Of a DNA stretch of 64,000 bases, positions 23,080-33,218 are shown in pieces. A program made the translations under genes and the position numbers. Source of the stretch: Schizochytrium sp. TIO01 (taxonomy: Eukaryota > Sar > Bigyra > Thraustochytrida > Thraustochytriidae). Under the pieces are notes generated by a model. It made no database searches. It had not been told where the DNA came from and was given only the letters and a program-made list of their open reading frames with translations. Each line of letters starts with the position of its first letter. Positions within the stretch are counted from its first letter, which is position 1. The stretch spans positions 5,400,845-5,464,844 of the forward strand of contig SMSO01000014.1 of assembly GCA_004764695.1 (NCBI GenBank). The letters are read 5' to 3'.

Positions 23080-24530
23080 ATGGCACTCTTTGGCGGCAGC
23101 ACCATGGCTGCTCTGCGCAGCGCAGCTCGCCTCCAGACCAAGCTCTCCGTGCGCGGCCTGAGCACCAAGACTGAGCTCTCCCCTGGCGCCAAGGTTGGCG
23201 TTGTGGGCCTTGGCCTCATGGGTCACGGTATCGCCCAGCTTGCCGCGGATAAGGCCGGATTCCAGGTCGTGGCACTCGACACCAACCCTCAGGCGATGGA
23301 GAAGGGACTCAAGGCAATTGAGAACTCCCTGGGCAAGGTCTACGCCAAGAAGCTCAAGGATGCTGACAGCAGCGAGGTCGAGAAGAAGGTCAAGAGCGTG
23401 ATGAGCCAGATTCACGGCACATCTGACGTCAACGACCTCAAGGGCTGCGAGATCGTCGTCGAGGCCATTATCGAAAACCTTGAGATCAAGAAGAAATTCT
23501 ACAAACAGCTTGGCGAGGTCTGCGACAAAGACACCATCCTTGCCTCCAACACCTCCTCTTTCCCCATCGGACACCTTGCGGACGCCTCTGGCCGCCCGGA
23601 CAAGGTCGTCGGCGTAAGTTACCCTGCTTTTTGCAATACAACCATGCCTTTCTCCTTTTCCCTAGCTAAAGACACTGGCTGCAGCAACCTATGACTATGA
23701 TGACATTGGCATTCAAGCAGATGCATCTGGCTTCGTGCCCTGAAGATCTATCCAGGCAATTGTGTTTAGATGCAAGCGACTTCGTATAGGTTTCATGTTT
23801 CATATCCTTATGTCCAATGATTGCAATGGAACACTACAGGGGTCATGAACTGTCTTGACTCAAGGTTCAAAGGGAGATGGTAATGGCGAGGGAAATCGTT
23901 TGAAAGGGACCATGAAATATGAAAACTAACTTGATTGCATTGCTTGTGCCGAATGTGTTTCGACATCTCCACTCTTCCTTCGCTTGCTTGCACCCATGCA
24001 ACTTGCGGCGACCGTTCATGATTGGATCAATGAATATATGGCACCTAACGATACATCTGTATGAATAGCTTCACTTTTTCAACCCCGTGCAAATGATGAA
24101 CCTCTGTGAGGTTGTGGATGCCAAGGGCACCAGTGATGAGACCCTCAAGGTTGCCATGGACTTTGCAAACAAGGTTCAGCGCTACCCCGTTGTGTGCCAG
24201 GATACCCCCGGTTTTGTTGTCAACCGTCTTCTCGTCCCCTACATTGCCCAGGCCCTTGCCATGTACGACCGCGGTGTTGCTTCCACCAAGGATATTGATG
24301 AGGCTATGATGCGTGGTGCTGGCCACCCGATGGGCCCCTTCCACCTTGCTGACTACATTGGACACGACACCATCTACTCCATCATTGATGGCTGGAAGAC
24401 TATGTTCCCGGATGAGCCCGCCTTCATCATGCCCAAGTGCCTCGAGGAGCTTGTGGCTGCCGGCAAGCTCGGACGCAAGTCTGGCCAGGGCTTTTACAAG
24501 TGGGAGGGCAACAAGTGCATCAAGGAGTAA
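23080..24530 (+). CDS. 3-hydroxyacyl-CoA dehydrogenase, mitochondrial type (two exons)
   Basis: Exons 23080-23613 and 24069-24530 encode 331 residues. The 455-bp intron starts with GTAAGT, ends in AG, and lies between codons so that the join restores GLHFFNP. The enzyme oxidises 3-hydroxyacyl-CoA to 3-ketoacyl-CoA with NAD+, the third step of beta-oxidation; close relatives act on 3-hydroxybutyryl-CoA. Visible features are a Rossmann motif (VGVVGLGLMGHGIAQLAA), the catalytic Ser in ASNTSS, the catalytic His in LHFFNP, the Glu in LCEVVD and the Asn in GFVVNRLL, then the helical dimerisation domain ending in GFYKW. The N-terminus (MALFGGSTMAALRSAARLQ, then a stretch ending RGLSTK) is a good mitochondrial presequence. 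The second ATG, at 23104, is an alternative start. The length fits HADH-type enzymes (about 310 aa plus presequence). Confidence 0.95.
23614..24068 (+). other. Spliceosomal intron in the dehydrogenase gene
   Basis: GTAAG at the 5' end and TAG at the 3' end. Removing it joins GGC to CTT in phase 0 and restores the family's conserved active-site segment. The intron is less GC-rich than the exons. Confidence 0.92.
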
Positions 24531-25503
24531 AGAGTATAACCTTCTGTGTTTAACTTATGGTTCTTGCCTACTCTCGTATTCGACACAGCTCTTCCTTCTG
24601 CAAGCGCCATGATATTTGACCTCATTGATTGAGGCGTCGCTGGCCGGTGGTGTGACGCTCGCCGTATGAACACTGTTCTGTAATGCCTTAAGACTTAGTG
24701 TACTTCGGTAAACTCCTCTTTAGATTTTTATTTTTTTTTAAACTATGGTGATGGGTTTTGCTCTTTGTAAATGACACAGAAAACAGACTTTAGGTTATAT
24801 GTATAATCTACATAGGCTTTGATCCCATCGACAATACTGAAAGGCATCTATTATACATCGAGCGTGCGTTCCGGTTCTTGATTCACCAAGGTCAAAGATT
24901 CTGCCCTAGTTCGTGTCAACTTGTATAGATAACATAGATGTTCTCTCAAGCCTTATGCTGGTTGCATGATACTCATTTCTCTGCTCAGGTCCGTTGCTGG
25001 GATCTCTCTTTGCTTTGGGGCTAAAATGAAGAGTGCGTTTAAAAAAAAAAATGAAATTGAGTTCTCGTTGTGAATGAAAACAAAAAAAATACAAGAACAA
25101 GAACAAGATAAGCAGAGACGCTATAGAAACTCGGAGTGGAAAGCGCAAACAAACATGTGGTGAGCACTGTGTGCAAAATCCCACTTTTATCCCCTGCAGG
25201 TCAGACCTGTGTGCGAGTGAATGATCAAAGTTGTTCATATATATATATATATATAAATAAACACGCACGATACTAGACCACATCCCCACCGTCTCTCTCT
25301 CTCTCTCTCTTTGTATGAACGAAGCGGATTGTTCTCTTACTATTATTATATCTTCTGTATTCAATCATTGGCTCAAATCAGGTGCGAAGTCCAAACGAAA
25401 ATAAGAGGTGCAAGAAGAAACCGCCTATTGTAATTTGTCTTGATCATCAGGTCATGGGCTAACTAGCTAACAAGCAGCTAGCTAACTAGCATCAAATGTC
25501 TGC
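24531..25503. other. Intergenic between convergent genes
   Basis: This is the shared 3' region of the dehydrogenase (+) and PDK1 (-) genes. Simple sequence includes (AT)n at 25237-25253 and (TC)n at 25292-25310. No gene seen. Confidence 0.65.
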
Positions 25504-27888
25504 TTATCTCGAGCTTTTGGGCAACTGCTGGAATGCAGTTTGCCAACGCTTAGCTTGGGACATCAGGTCCGTTATATGGTACGTGCGTTTGGGTGTAACA
25601 ATATCAAAAGTTTTGCTGTTCTTGACATGGATGAAAACGTGACTATCAATCGGGATTTCGCCTTTCAAAACGACCTTAACTGGATCAACGTATAAGAACC
25701 GAGGTAGATCAGTGAGAATTAAGTGTCGTGTGTTGGTATGAAAGAGGCTCTTGCGCTTAACCACAAGGCCATCCAGCACAACATGCTCATTTGCCTTGAG
25801 AAACTGTGACAGCTCACCGACAACTGTGCGTCCACCACTAGAAGGACTGCTCAGAACACTTGGGTTGGAGGGCATGCCCGACTCGGGTGACACCTTACCT
25901 ACAGGTGAATCATTGATAATTCCAATCTCACCAGGAGGAGGGGGAGTAAGAGGAGAACTGATAATGTTCAACGGGCTATCTAACACTGGGGATGGGGTCT
26001 GGGAAACCTCAAGCGATGCCGCCATCTCTAACTCTGTAATATCTCCGGCCATCATCCAGTCATCAGACGCACCATCGAAAGTAGGTTCCGGAATATCGAT
26101 ACTGTATGGTAACGGAGGGGCCTCCTGGTTCGGCAAGTCATCCCAGTTCACTTGCTCAAAAAAGGGGTGAGACCGGAGCGCCTGCGGCCCGTTCGCTGAG
26201 TTCGCGTCGTACATGGGATTATGTGGAGTACAATTGTTGCCAGCACCCAAGCGCACCAAAGGGTTGGGTTGTAGCAAGGCATTGACGAGAGTTTGAGCAT
26301 CCTCAAGCTCAGCTTTTGCGAGCGGGGCCGGACCTGAGCTTGCAGAGAGAGTATTGGGAGATTCCATGTCGTATTCAATATTTGGAAAGGCTAAGAGTTC
26401 GTCACGGTTTCCATGGTTCATGATGAGTTGGAAAGTAAAGTACTCTGACCCTCCACGAAACGGAGGGCGACCAATTAACATCTGGTATACCATACACCCA
26501 ATCGCCCAAAGATCTGCGGCAACAGAAGGGTCCTGGTCCTGTAGAACTTCAGGGGAAACGTACTCTGCAGTGCCGCAGAAAGTGCCACGACGAGCACCAG
26601 GAGTTCGTCCAGACTCAGAAGAAGCTTGCACCGGGGTCTGCCGCGTGTTTTGTTCGCGTTCGTCCTTGACGGTTCCAAAGTCTGTCAACTTAATGTGCCG
26701 CGACTCGGTAATGAGAATGTTATCTGGCTTTACATCTCGGTGAATAAAACCTAGAGAGTGTAGGTGCTGCAAAGCAGCAATTGTTTCTGAAACGTAAAAC
26801 CTTGTCTCATCGAGTGAGCAAGCTCGATTCGTGATACCGAAACGAGTAAGCTGTTCGTCAGCTCGATGCCGGATATATTTCTGCAGTTCCCCACCCTTGC
26901 AAAGGTCCATCACAAGATACAGGTAACGAGAGTCGTGAAATGAGAAGTACAGTTTGGCGATCAGTGGGTGATCAACAAGACTGAGAACCTTCTTTTCCAT
27001 GTTCACAAAATTGACCTTACCCTCCTTAACAATAAAACGCTTCTCCATAACCTTGACAGCGTATAATTCGCCAGAGTTCTTCAATTTGCAGACATGAACT
27101 CGAGCGTATGCGCCTTCACCAAGAAGCTTACCCACCATGAAATTCGCGATGCACTTTCTCGGAGGTCCTACGCCGCTGCCTCCATTACCGCCGCCGCCGC
27201 CAGGAGCACCAGAACTACCTCCACTACCCCCACCTCCACGTAAGGATGGACTACGTCCACTGCGTGAAACGGACTTGCGGTGGTGATGAGATCTGCCATT
27301 CTTGGACGAGGACGGTGGCGTGAACGGAGGCAAATCGGGGGCTGCTGTTACCGAGGTTGACGATGCACGTCCTTGATGTGGCTGCGGCACTTTTGGGCTC
27401 TCTCCAGGCCCCTTAGCGGTGTCTCCCACTAAGTAGCTCTCTCCCCCCTCGCTATTCATCCGGCCAGACTCGTCGTCCCGATGTTGAATCTGCTCGAATT
27501 TATCCTTCTGTTCTTCCTCCTGGCCGCTGCTGTTTGTTTCCACGACACCTCGAGCGTCGACCTTTACAAAATCCGTCACTACTCTTTCGCCAGGCTCAGG
27601 AGCAAGTTCTGACAGTACTCTAGCCTCTTTTTGACCTCCTTCCATGTCGCTTGACTCTTGCTCTTGAATTTGGTCATGGAGTTGCTGTTCTTGTTGTTGA
27701 CCGAGCCGGAATCCATCTGGCTCTACCCCTTCCTCCTTGCTATCCTGATGTTGGGTCCGCTGCACCTCCATCTGATGCTGACTGGCCCCGATCTGATTAT
27801 CTCCATCAGCACCAAGAGCGACAGCATCGGTAGCGTCAGCGTCAGCGGCGTCAGCGGCAGAGCTCTTCGCGCCACCTTCCTCGGCCAT
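25504..27888 (-). CDS. 3-phosphoinositide-dependent protein kinase 1 (PDK1)
   Basis: A 794-residue protein counted from the ATG at 27888; the frame is open 24 codons further but only from a GTG, with a stop above it. Residues 1-240 are Glu/Gln/Ser-rich and probably disordered. The kinase domain spans about 248-580: glycine loop GKLLGEGAYARVHV, VAIK-type lysine in YAVKVMEKRF, catalytic HRDVKPDNIL, DFG in LTDFGTVKD, and activation loop GTFCGTAEYVSPE. There, Thr occupies the position of the PDK1 autophosphorylation Ser. Residues about 699-790 form the C-terminal PH domain with the PDK1-typical FLYVDPVKVVLKGEIP and KRTYHITD. PDK1 phosphorylates the activation loops of AGC kinases (Akt, S6K, PKC-like) at membranes. 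The order kinase then PH matches the family; the N-terminal extension is longer than usual. Confidence 0.93.
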   Translation of the reverse strand: MAEEGGAKSSAADAADADATDAVALGADGDNQIGASQHQMEVQRTQHQDSKEEGVEPDGFRLGQQQEQQLHDQIQEQESSDMEGGQKEARVLSELAPEPGERVVTDFVKVDARGVVETNSSGQEEEQKDKFEQIQHRDDESGRMNSEGGESYLVGDTAKGPGESPKVPQPHQGRASSTSVTAAPDLPPFTPPSSSKNGRSHHHRKSVSRSGRSPSLRGGGGSGGSSGAPGGGGGNGGSGVGPPRKCIANFMVGKLLGEGAYARVHVCKLKNSGELYAVKVMEKRFIVKEGKVNFVNMEKKVLSLVDHPLIAKLYFSFHDSRYLYLVMDLCKGGELQKYIRHRADEQLTRFGITNRACSLDETRFYVSETIAALQHLHSLGFIHRDVKPDNILITESRHIKLTDFGTVKDEREQNTRQTPVQASSESGRTPGARRGTFCGTAEYVSPEVLQDQDPSVAADLWAIGCMVYQMLIGRPPFRGGSEYFTFQLIMNHGNRDELLAFPNIEYDMESPNTLSASSGPAPLAKAELEDAQTLVNALLQPNPLVRLGAGNNCTPHNPMYDANSANGPQALRSHPFFEQVNWDDLPNQEAPPLPYSIDIPEPTFDGASDDWMMAGDITELEMAASLEVSQTPSPVLDSPLNIISSPLTPPPPGEIGIINDSPVGKVSPESGMPSNPSVLSSPSSGGRTVVGELSQFLKANEHVVLDGLVVKRKSLFHTNTRHLILTDLPRFLYVDPVKVVLKGEIPIDSHVFIHVKNSKTFDIVTPKRTYHITDLMSQAKRWQTAFQQLPKSSR

Positions 27889-30396
27889 CGCAGCGAATCC
27901 TCCGCGGCCGGCCTCAAGGCGGCCAACGGCAGCGACTATAATGTGTTCGCGGTCTGCCACTTCTTCCCAGTTATTCTCCCCGTGTCCTTATCGCCGTCGC
28001 CGGACCCTGCGTCTTCGCCGTATTCACTGCCGTCCTCGCCAAAGCTGCTTTGAGCGCCCTTCTGTGCGCCCTTTTGGGTTTGACGATTCTGCACTTGCGT
28101 CGCTATATTCCACTTTATGATGTCTATATTTCATTTATTCTTGGAATAACTCACTTTAGGGCCGCCTTTGTAACGCGCTATAACCCACTTGTGTGACAGG
28201 ACCGCCGTGTCGCCGCCGTTGGGCTTCGCTGTCTTCGATTTCTTGCGCCAGCTACTTGGTAACCTAGTAAATCTGCAGGCTGAGACGATACAAAAACATG
28301 TACAGCACTCTTGGGAGGGCCCCATACAGGCAGAGGAAGCTGGCATTCCAACATCGTCGAGTGGAAGCGCTGGAGGCGAAGACGAAGATGGAGAGGCTAG
28401 TGAGCTAATTAATTAGGTCCTGGTCGCGTGTGCCGAGAACCGTGCGCTAGTCAACGCGTAGGAAGTTCTAGGGCTGGGCTTGCTGGGGAGAACTGGAAAT
28501 GGAAAAAGGAATCGCAGCGAAGTTGAGAAAAGAACTTCGATGTTGCAAGTTCAAGAAGAGAACTTGAAGCAGAACTTGAAGAACTCGAGCTGGTGCGGAA
28601 GAACATCGAGGCAATAGAGCCTTGGAGGAGACTAGTTGTTCAGGGGAATGAGAGGCGAGGCACAAGCGAGCGACGAGGTCGATAGTCAAGGCCTGGCGTG
28701 CTGGCGTGAATACTTATAAAACTTATTTAATTAAGAAGAAGCGCATATGAATAACAAATGAAAGAGTGAGGAATAAAATGAATGAATGAAAAAGAGATTG
28801 CAATTGCACTAATTTGGTATTGTGCATCGCAGATGTGGATGCCGTGAATGTGTCGTTCGACGATACAAAGATGGACATCGACATGGGCCATGGTGTCCGA
28901 GGTAGAAGACTAGAGTGGCGTCGATGCAAGAAAAACTAATTATGCTCTTGGCTGAGAAGGGATCCAGAATTCATGCTGGACCACCCTCGAGATTAAGTGA
29001 TAAGAAGTTTGGAGAGTCTAAGGTGGAATCAAGGTAGCACCTCGTGTGGGGCGGGGGGGGGGGGGAATCATGGCACAAGGATTTAGCTCGGATGAAACCT
29101 CAAGTCAGAACACGGATCTCAGCGCTGTCCTCGTTGATTTATTCCAATCTCAAGAGTAAATAGATACATATCAACTAGTTGTCATGACGGTCGGTCATCA
29201 TCTACCGTGTGCCTGCCATATATACATCCAGTGGCTGAATTAGAAATCCAGAGAATTGCAATTTTGATTCGCCCCGTACAACCAACTCTCGTAACTGCGC
29301 AGAAGGAATTGGTAGCGATCGATGAACCCTTCCATGCTATATGTTGTAGCAGAAGTTGCCATACTGGGCAAATACAAAAAAAAAAAGCTTGGCTTGAGTT
29401 TCTACCCAGATAAATAATTACTAAGAGTAGTAGCTCTGTTTGTTTGTTTATTTGCTTTTGCTTGTTTTTGCTTTTGTTTTTTGATAAATCCCATAAGGGG
29501 GAGTGATTTTTTATATAAAGGTTAATATTATTTGCGATATTTTAAACGGTGTGAGAAAGTATGGAGAGGGAGAGAATATCTAAACTTGAGGGTTCATGTT
29601 TTGGTGCTGGACTGAAAAGAAATTGGATCTCGAAAGACCATCGAAGCTCATCCATATACTTTTACTGTGTCTTGGTTCATCTTTAAATTTGAAAAAGGGT
29701 GATAAGTCTCATTGTCAAGGACCTGTACGTAGGTGTAAAGACTATACATCATTGAAACACGAAGAAGTTTTTTCATAGACCAGATGAAACTATTTCAAAA
29801 CGACCATTGCAGAAGATTGATCTACAATTACGCAAACATGCAAATCCGCCAGCTCTACAGATAGTCTAAGAAGAACAATCTGCATTGAGAGAAACGTCGG
29901 AACGTGAAATTACCATATTTTAAATGGTACGTAGAATCATCTCTGGATTCATCCGAAAGTCTGAATGTTTCTTAGATATTTAAAATATTTTGAGAACTGG
30001 GACGAGCTGAAGGTCCTTTAGTACCACGGGTCAAAGCTTTGGCAACGCGTAACCCCCCCCCCCACACACACACAAATTTTCTAAAGACCCTATCTAAAAG
30101 TCCCTGGATCATTTCATGTAGAAATGTGTGCATCATTTGTAGATTAGGTCTGCGGCACCGTCATATAGATCAAGCCACCCTCATTTTCTGTGGAGAAGTA
30201 AGCAATCTGTAGAATTCATAATTCGAGTCAAGTCTACGAATATGCACGGGCTCGCAAGAATTGGCGTAACTTCCTGGATTAACGAAGTCAAAATACGTAA
30301 ACAATAATCTTGAATACTTCCACCTTAAAGCGGTCTGCCTCACGATATCCACAGAATCTGTACCTACCAAGTGTCGTAGCCTTGTTGCGGTTTTTC
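27889..30396. other. Intergenic upstream of PDK1
   Basis: The first few hundred bases are the 5' flank of PDK1. A plus-strand frame at 28191-28416 looks mildly protein-like (LLGNLVNLQAETIQKHVQHS) but has no ATG start; it could be a terminal exon of an unrecognised gene. A G13 run lies at 29053-29065, and a C11 run followed by (CA)n at 30053-30074. Nothing else was recognised. Confidence 0.45.
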
Positions 30397-30819
30397 TCAG
30401 TCAACCAAATTCTCCCGAATCATAGCGATTTGAGCTCGAAACACAGCTCTGGTCACACGGAGGTCTTCGCTGAACTCTTTGATTTCCTCATGAAGAGCAC
30501 TCGTTGCTCTGGCTACTTTAGACGCCTCGCGATGAACCTCCTTCGCTTGCACAGTAGACAGTCTCTCACCTGCATAACGAACAGGCTCCGACATGCCTCG
30601 GGTCACGACCTGAGATACTCTCTGAGCAGTTTCGCTCGTCCCAGCAACACGAGTTCCACTCCCGACAGGCTTCCAAAGAGGTTTTTGCGGCTGCTTAGGA
30701 TGCCTTTGTTGTTGTTGGTGTTGGTGCTGCTGCTGCCCACCATCCTCTCCGCGCATGAGCACTCTCGGCGCCTGGTCCAGGAAGGCCTGAGCAGACTCCA
30801 TGTAGAATGGCGCAGGCAT
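30397..30819 (-). CDS. Unidentified ORF, 140 aa, possibly part of a decayed gene
   Basis: ATG at 30819. The protein has a short hydrophobic/helical N-terminus (MPAPFYMESAQAFLDQAP), a Gln/His-rich linker and a long charged helix at the C-terminus (VHREASKVARATSALHEEIK). The same frame stays protein-like upstream of the ATG for another 25 codons (ERWLEGVLSALDLK) until two stop codons. The start is therefore doubtful and the ORF may be the 3' end of a longer gene interrupted by a frameshift near 30870. No family was recognised. Confidence 0.35.
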   Translation of the reverse strand: MPAPFYMESAQAFLDQAPRVLMRGEDGGQQQHQHQQQQRHPKQPQKPLWKPVGSGTRVAGTSETAQRVSQVVTRGMSEPVRYAGERLSTVQAKEVHREASKVARATSALHEEIKEFSEDLRVTRAVFRAQIAMIRENLVD

Positions 30820-30880
30820 CTTTAAGTCCAGCGCAGAGAGCACGCCCTCGAGCCACCTTTCCGCTTCGAAGCAATTTCAT

Positions 30881-30918
30881 CAAAGAGTTCCCGATTTCTG
30901 ACTTGAGACCAGGAGGAG
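30881..30918. repeat. 38-bp direct repeat, copy 1 of 2
   Basis: Identical over 38 bp to 34227-34264 (begins CAAAGAGTTCCCGATTTCTG). Here it spans the putative 3' splice site of the fragment at 30898-31261. The two copies are 3.35 kb apart and bracket the HNH-like gene and the frameshifted ORF, suggesting that pieces of one sequence were duplicated. Confidence 0.95.
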
Positions 30919-31261
30919 GAAAAAAGCAAGGCTAGAGTTTTACAATTTCTTTTAAAATTAAGTTTGTTGAATGAGCTTGTTTTTGTGTTTTATACTTCGC
31001 TCATTTTAACAGAGTAGATATACCTTCATGGTTCTTGTACTGCTCTTTGAGTTGTTCTAGCTTGCGAGGAATCTTGGCGTGTTCTCCGTTATTATCAAAG
31101 ATGACGTCGCACAACTCAGCGCGGGCCTCGGGTGTGCACGCAAGTCGCTCTGTAGCATGGGCGTCTTCGGGCAGAGCGCCAAGTCGCTTATCAGCATCAA
31201 TGTACCAACCAAAGCTCTGCACCGATTTCTTTCGCAAATGCACGTTTAGGAGTGTTTTTGC
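30898..31261 (-). pseudogene. Unidentified coding fragment with intron-like 3' end
   Basis: A minus-strand frame is open from 31261 to 31001 with no ATG. It reads as convincing protein (QSFGWYIDADKRLGALPEDA; RKLEQLKEQYKNHEG). A GT at 31023 and a pyrimidine-containing stretch ending in AGTCAG at 30898 could bound a 126-bp intron. After it, the protein-like continuation (NRELFDEIASKRK) is in a different frame from the one the splice would give. I read this as a degenerate gene, or as one whose exon structure I cannot resolve. Confidence 0.3.
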
Positions 31262-31353
31262 TTAATAGACCCTATTACGGTGTTTTCAATAGCGGAAACG
31301 GGAGAAATCATAAAAAGAACTTTACAAAGGGAAATAGAATTTTGTTTTCTTCT

Positions 31354-31446
31354 TTATATACCCTGATGAATGCCTTGCTCAAGAAGGTGAATGTCCTTAG
31401 TAGTATAAGAATCGACTTGGCGAGACGGACTGTCTGCAAAACTGGT
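31354..31446 (-). pseudogene. Truncated copy of the C-terminus of the ORF at 33219-33830
   Basis: The minus strand encodes SRQVDSYTTKDIHLLEQGIH near a stop at 31354-31356. The intact ORF 1.8 kb away ends with RQVDSYATKDLDLLEQGIHQ. About 65 bp align (31363-31427 against 33231-33295) with only about six differences. Nothing of the upstream two thirds of that gene was found beside it, so it is a 3' remnant of a second copy. Confidence 0.7.
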
Positions 31447-31488
31447 TGAGAATATAGACGGTCCGGAGACATTCTGCCTTAGTGGTAA

Positions 31489-32937
31489 TTAATTTTCATT
31501 TTTAAAGTTCAGATCAAATCCCCTTTCCTCCCATGTTTCCCTCGTGCGTTTTGCTTTCCAATCAACACTCTTCATAAACTGATCTTTATCAAGAACGTGA
31601 ACAAAAGTGTAGACAACCCAATACTGCGACTCTAGGTCCTCCTCGGGATCAACGATGCTACCAAATTTGAGTAGATTCCCAAAAAGAATGAAGTCTTCTT
31701 TGAAAGGAAAGCTCACTTTGAGCCACACCAAAGCACGTTCCTGTAGTTGGTCATCGGTGAATCCAGGGTTTTCAATTACCCCCGGAGCGGTAACAATGAG
31801 GCCCTCTCGCGGCCCTATAACGGGCTCGATCAGTATGTCAGGGGGGGATGAATATCCGTGCCTGTTCCGATCCCCATCGAACTTCGCGTGAAGAGTCGGG
31901 GTTAAGCATAGCTTATTGTTGTCATCATCAGAGAAACCTTCGATGCTTCCAACGTGACTCTTATCCACAAGGTGACAGACTTGTGCTTTACCACGCGCCA
32001 CTAAATCAGAACGTTCAATGGATTGAAATTTGGCCAGGTTACTCGACAAGTCGGCCAAAGTCTTGCTAGAGATTGAAGATGCGTGGGAGGTGCCAGGCGA
32101 GTCTGGTTCATCCGTAGTATCATAATCGTCGTAAAGAATGTTACGGAGGTCTTGGGGGAATATCTTTTCCTCCAAATTAGATATCGTCGTGTTCACTCGC
32201 TGACTCCGGCCGTTGGAAATCAAGACTGTAAATTTTCTGGCCGCTTTTTCGTCACAAAAGAAAAGCTGAAAATTCAGGTCTTCTCCATTATAGTATATAG
32301 CATTTCGATGAGCATCGTGAGGCGCTTCATCGACCGAGGCGAGGTACATTCCACCTGTATCAGCTGCGGCATAGTAGACGCTCTGACGAACGCCAGTACT
32401 ATGCTTTGATCCGTCGATCCAACCAGTGACCTCAACATAGCGCTTATCACCGTGTGTGATCAGTCTGAGTGCTGCCCTAAGGTCTTGGACCTCCTGAGTG
32501 GCCGCCTTCAATACTTCGCCTTGAACTTCTCTTTCATGTCTGTGACCCGCTCGTTCCTCAAGTAAATACTTTAAGTAACCATCAACATTTCCAAAACGGC
32601 GTTGATTAAATTTGGACAGTTGGTCGAAAATCTCCTGTTCGTTGTCCTCATCGGCCGCCTCTTCAAATTGCTCGATCTTCTCCTCTATCTTTTGGAGCTC
32701 ATCGATTGTATCATCATATTCTCGTTGGGCTGTGCGGCGCCTGCTCTCGGCATCGTCCAAAGCGCCTTGATTCTCCATCGCGTTATTCTCAGGGACGGGA
32801 TCTAAACGCCCAATACCGACCTTCCGGAACGGCACACCCACGCGACTGCCTGACGCTTTGGCTCCTGTCGCGCCCTTGTTCGTCGTCGCACTGTCGTCAC
32901 CGCGTTTGCGGCTTTGGCGGCGATTGCCCTTTCCCAT
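31489..32937 (-). CDS. HNH-endonuclease-like protein with coiled coil, 482 aa
   Basis: ATG at 32937 (MGKGNRRQSRKRG), in a frame that is open from a GTG at 32961. A basic N-terminus is followed by a long acidic coiled coil (about residues 60-180). A middle region of unknown type contains YYAAADTGGMYL and DLNFQLFFCDEKAARKF. At residues about 318-355 lies a segment that looks like an HNH_2-type fold: CHLVDKS, then DDDNNKLCLTPTLHAKFDGD. The family pattern is a metal-binding His, a conserved Asn, and a His before Phe-Asp. I infer a nuclease or nuclease-derived protein; the second half could also bind another ligand. The gene sits between two copies of duplicated fragments, so it may belong to a mobile or virus-derived segment. 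Confidence 0.5.
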   Translation of the reverse strand: MGKGNRRQSRKRGDDSATTNKGATGAKASGSRVGVPFRKVGIGRLDPVPENNAMENQGALDDAESRRRTAQREYDDTIDELQKIEEKIEQFEEAADEDNEQEIFDQLSKFNQRRFGNVDGYLKYLLEERAGHRHEREVQGEVLKAATQEVQDLRAALRLITHGDKRYVEVTGWIDGSKHSTGVRQSVYYAAADTGGMYLASVDEAPHDAHRNAIYYNGEDLNFQLFFCDEKAARKFTVLISNGRSQRVNTTISNLEEKIFPQDLRNILYDDYDTTDEPDSPGTSHASSISSKTLADLSSNLAKFQSIERSDLVARGKAQVCHLVDKSHVGSIEGFSDDDNNKLCLTPTLHAKFDGDRNRHGYSSPPDILIEPVIGPREGLIVTAPGVIENPGFTDDQLQERALVWLKVSFPFKEDFILFGNLLKFGSIVDPEEDLESQYWVVYTFVHVLDKDQFMKSVDWKAKRTRETWEERGFDLNFKNEN

Positions 32938-33218
32938 TTTCTCTCCCTCCTCTTCTTTCACACTCTCACCTTCGTATCTATAAAAGAGATTTTAAGCTTT
33001 CTTAGTCAGCGGTGACCGTCTGCTTTTGGGAGGAATGAGGAACTAAATAAAAGGGTACCTACGAAAAACCAAAGGTGGAAAGAGGATTTTGATGACGCAT
33101 GGATGACTCATCACTCTCCCCCAATTCAATTTTGTGTGCAGGAAGATCTAGAGGTACTACATTTTCGTTTTATTTGAGTGTTTAGAAAGTTTCCATCGAT
33201 TTCTCTACTAGTAGAGTT
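32938..33218. other. Gap between HNH-like gene and frameshifted ORF
   Basis: AT-rich, with no open frame of note. It is the 5' flank of the HNH-like gene and the 3' flank of the ORF ending at 33219, on the same strand. Confidence 0.6.

Noticed and set aside
22816-23574. 252-codon minus-strand frame
   Set aside because: Antisense to exon 1 of the 3-hydroxyacyl-CoA dehydrogenase, whose protein identity is certain.
27889-27960. GTG-started extension of PDK1
   Set aside because: Nuclear eukaryotic genes start at ATG; the first in-frame ATG is at 27888 and a stop lies just above the GTG.
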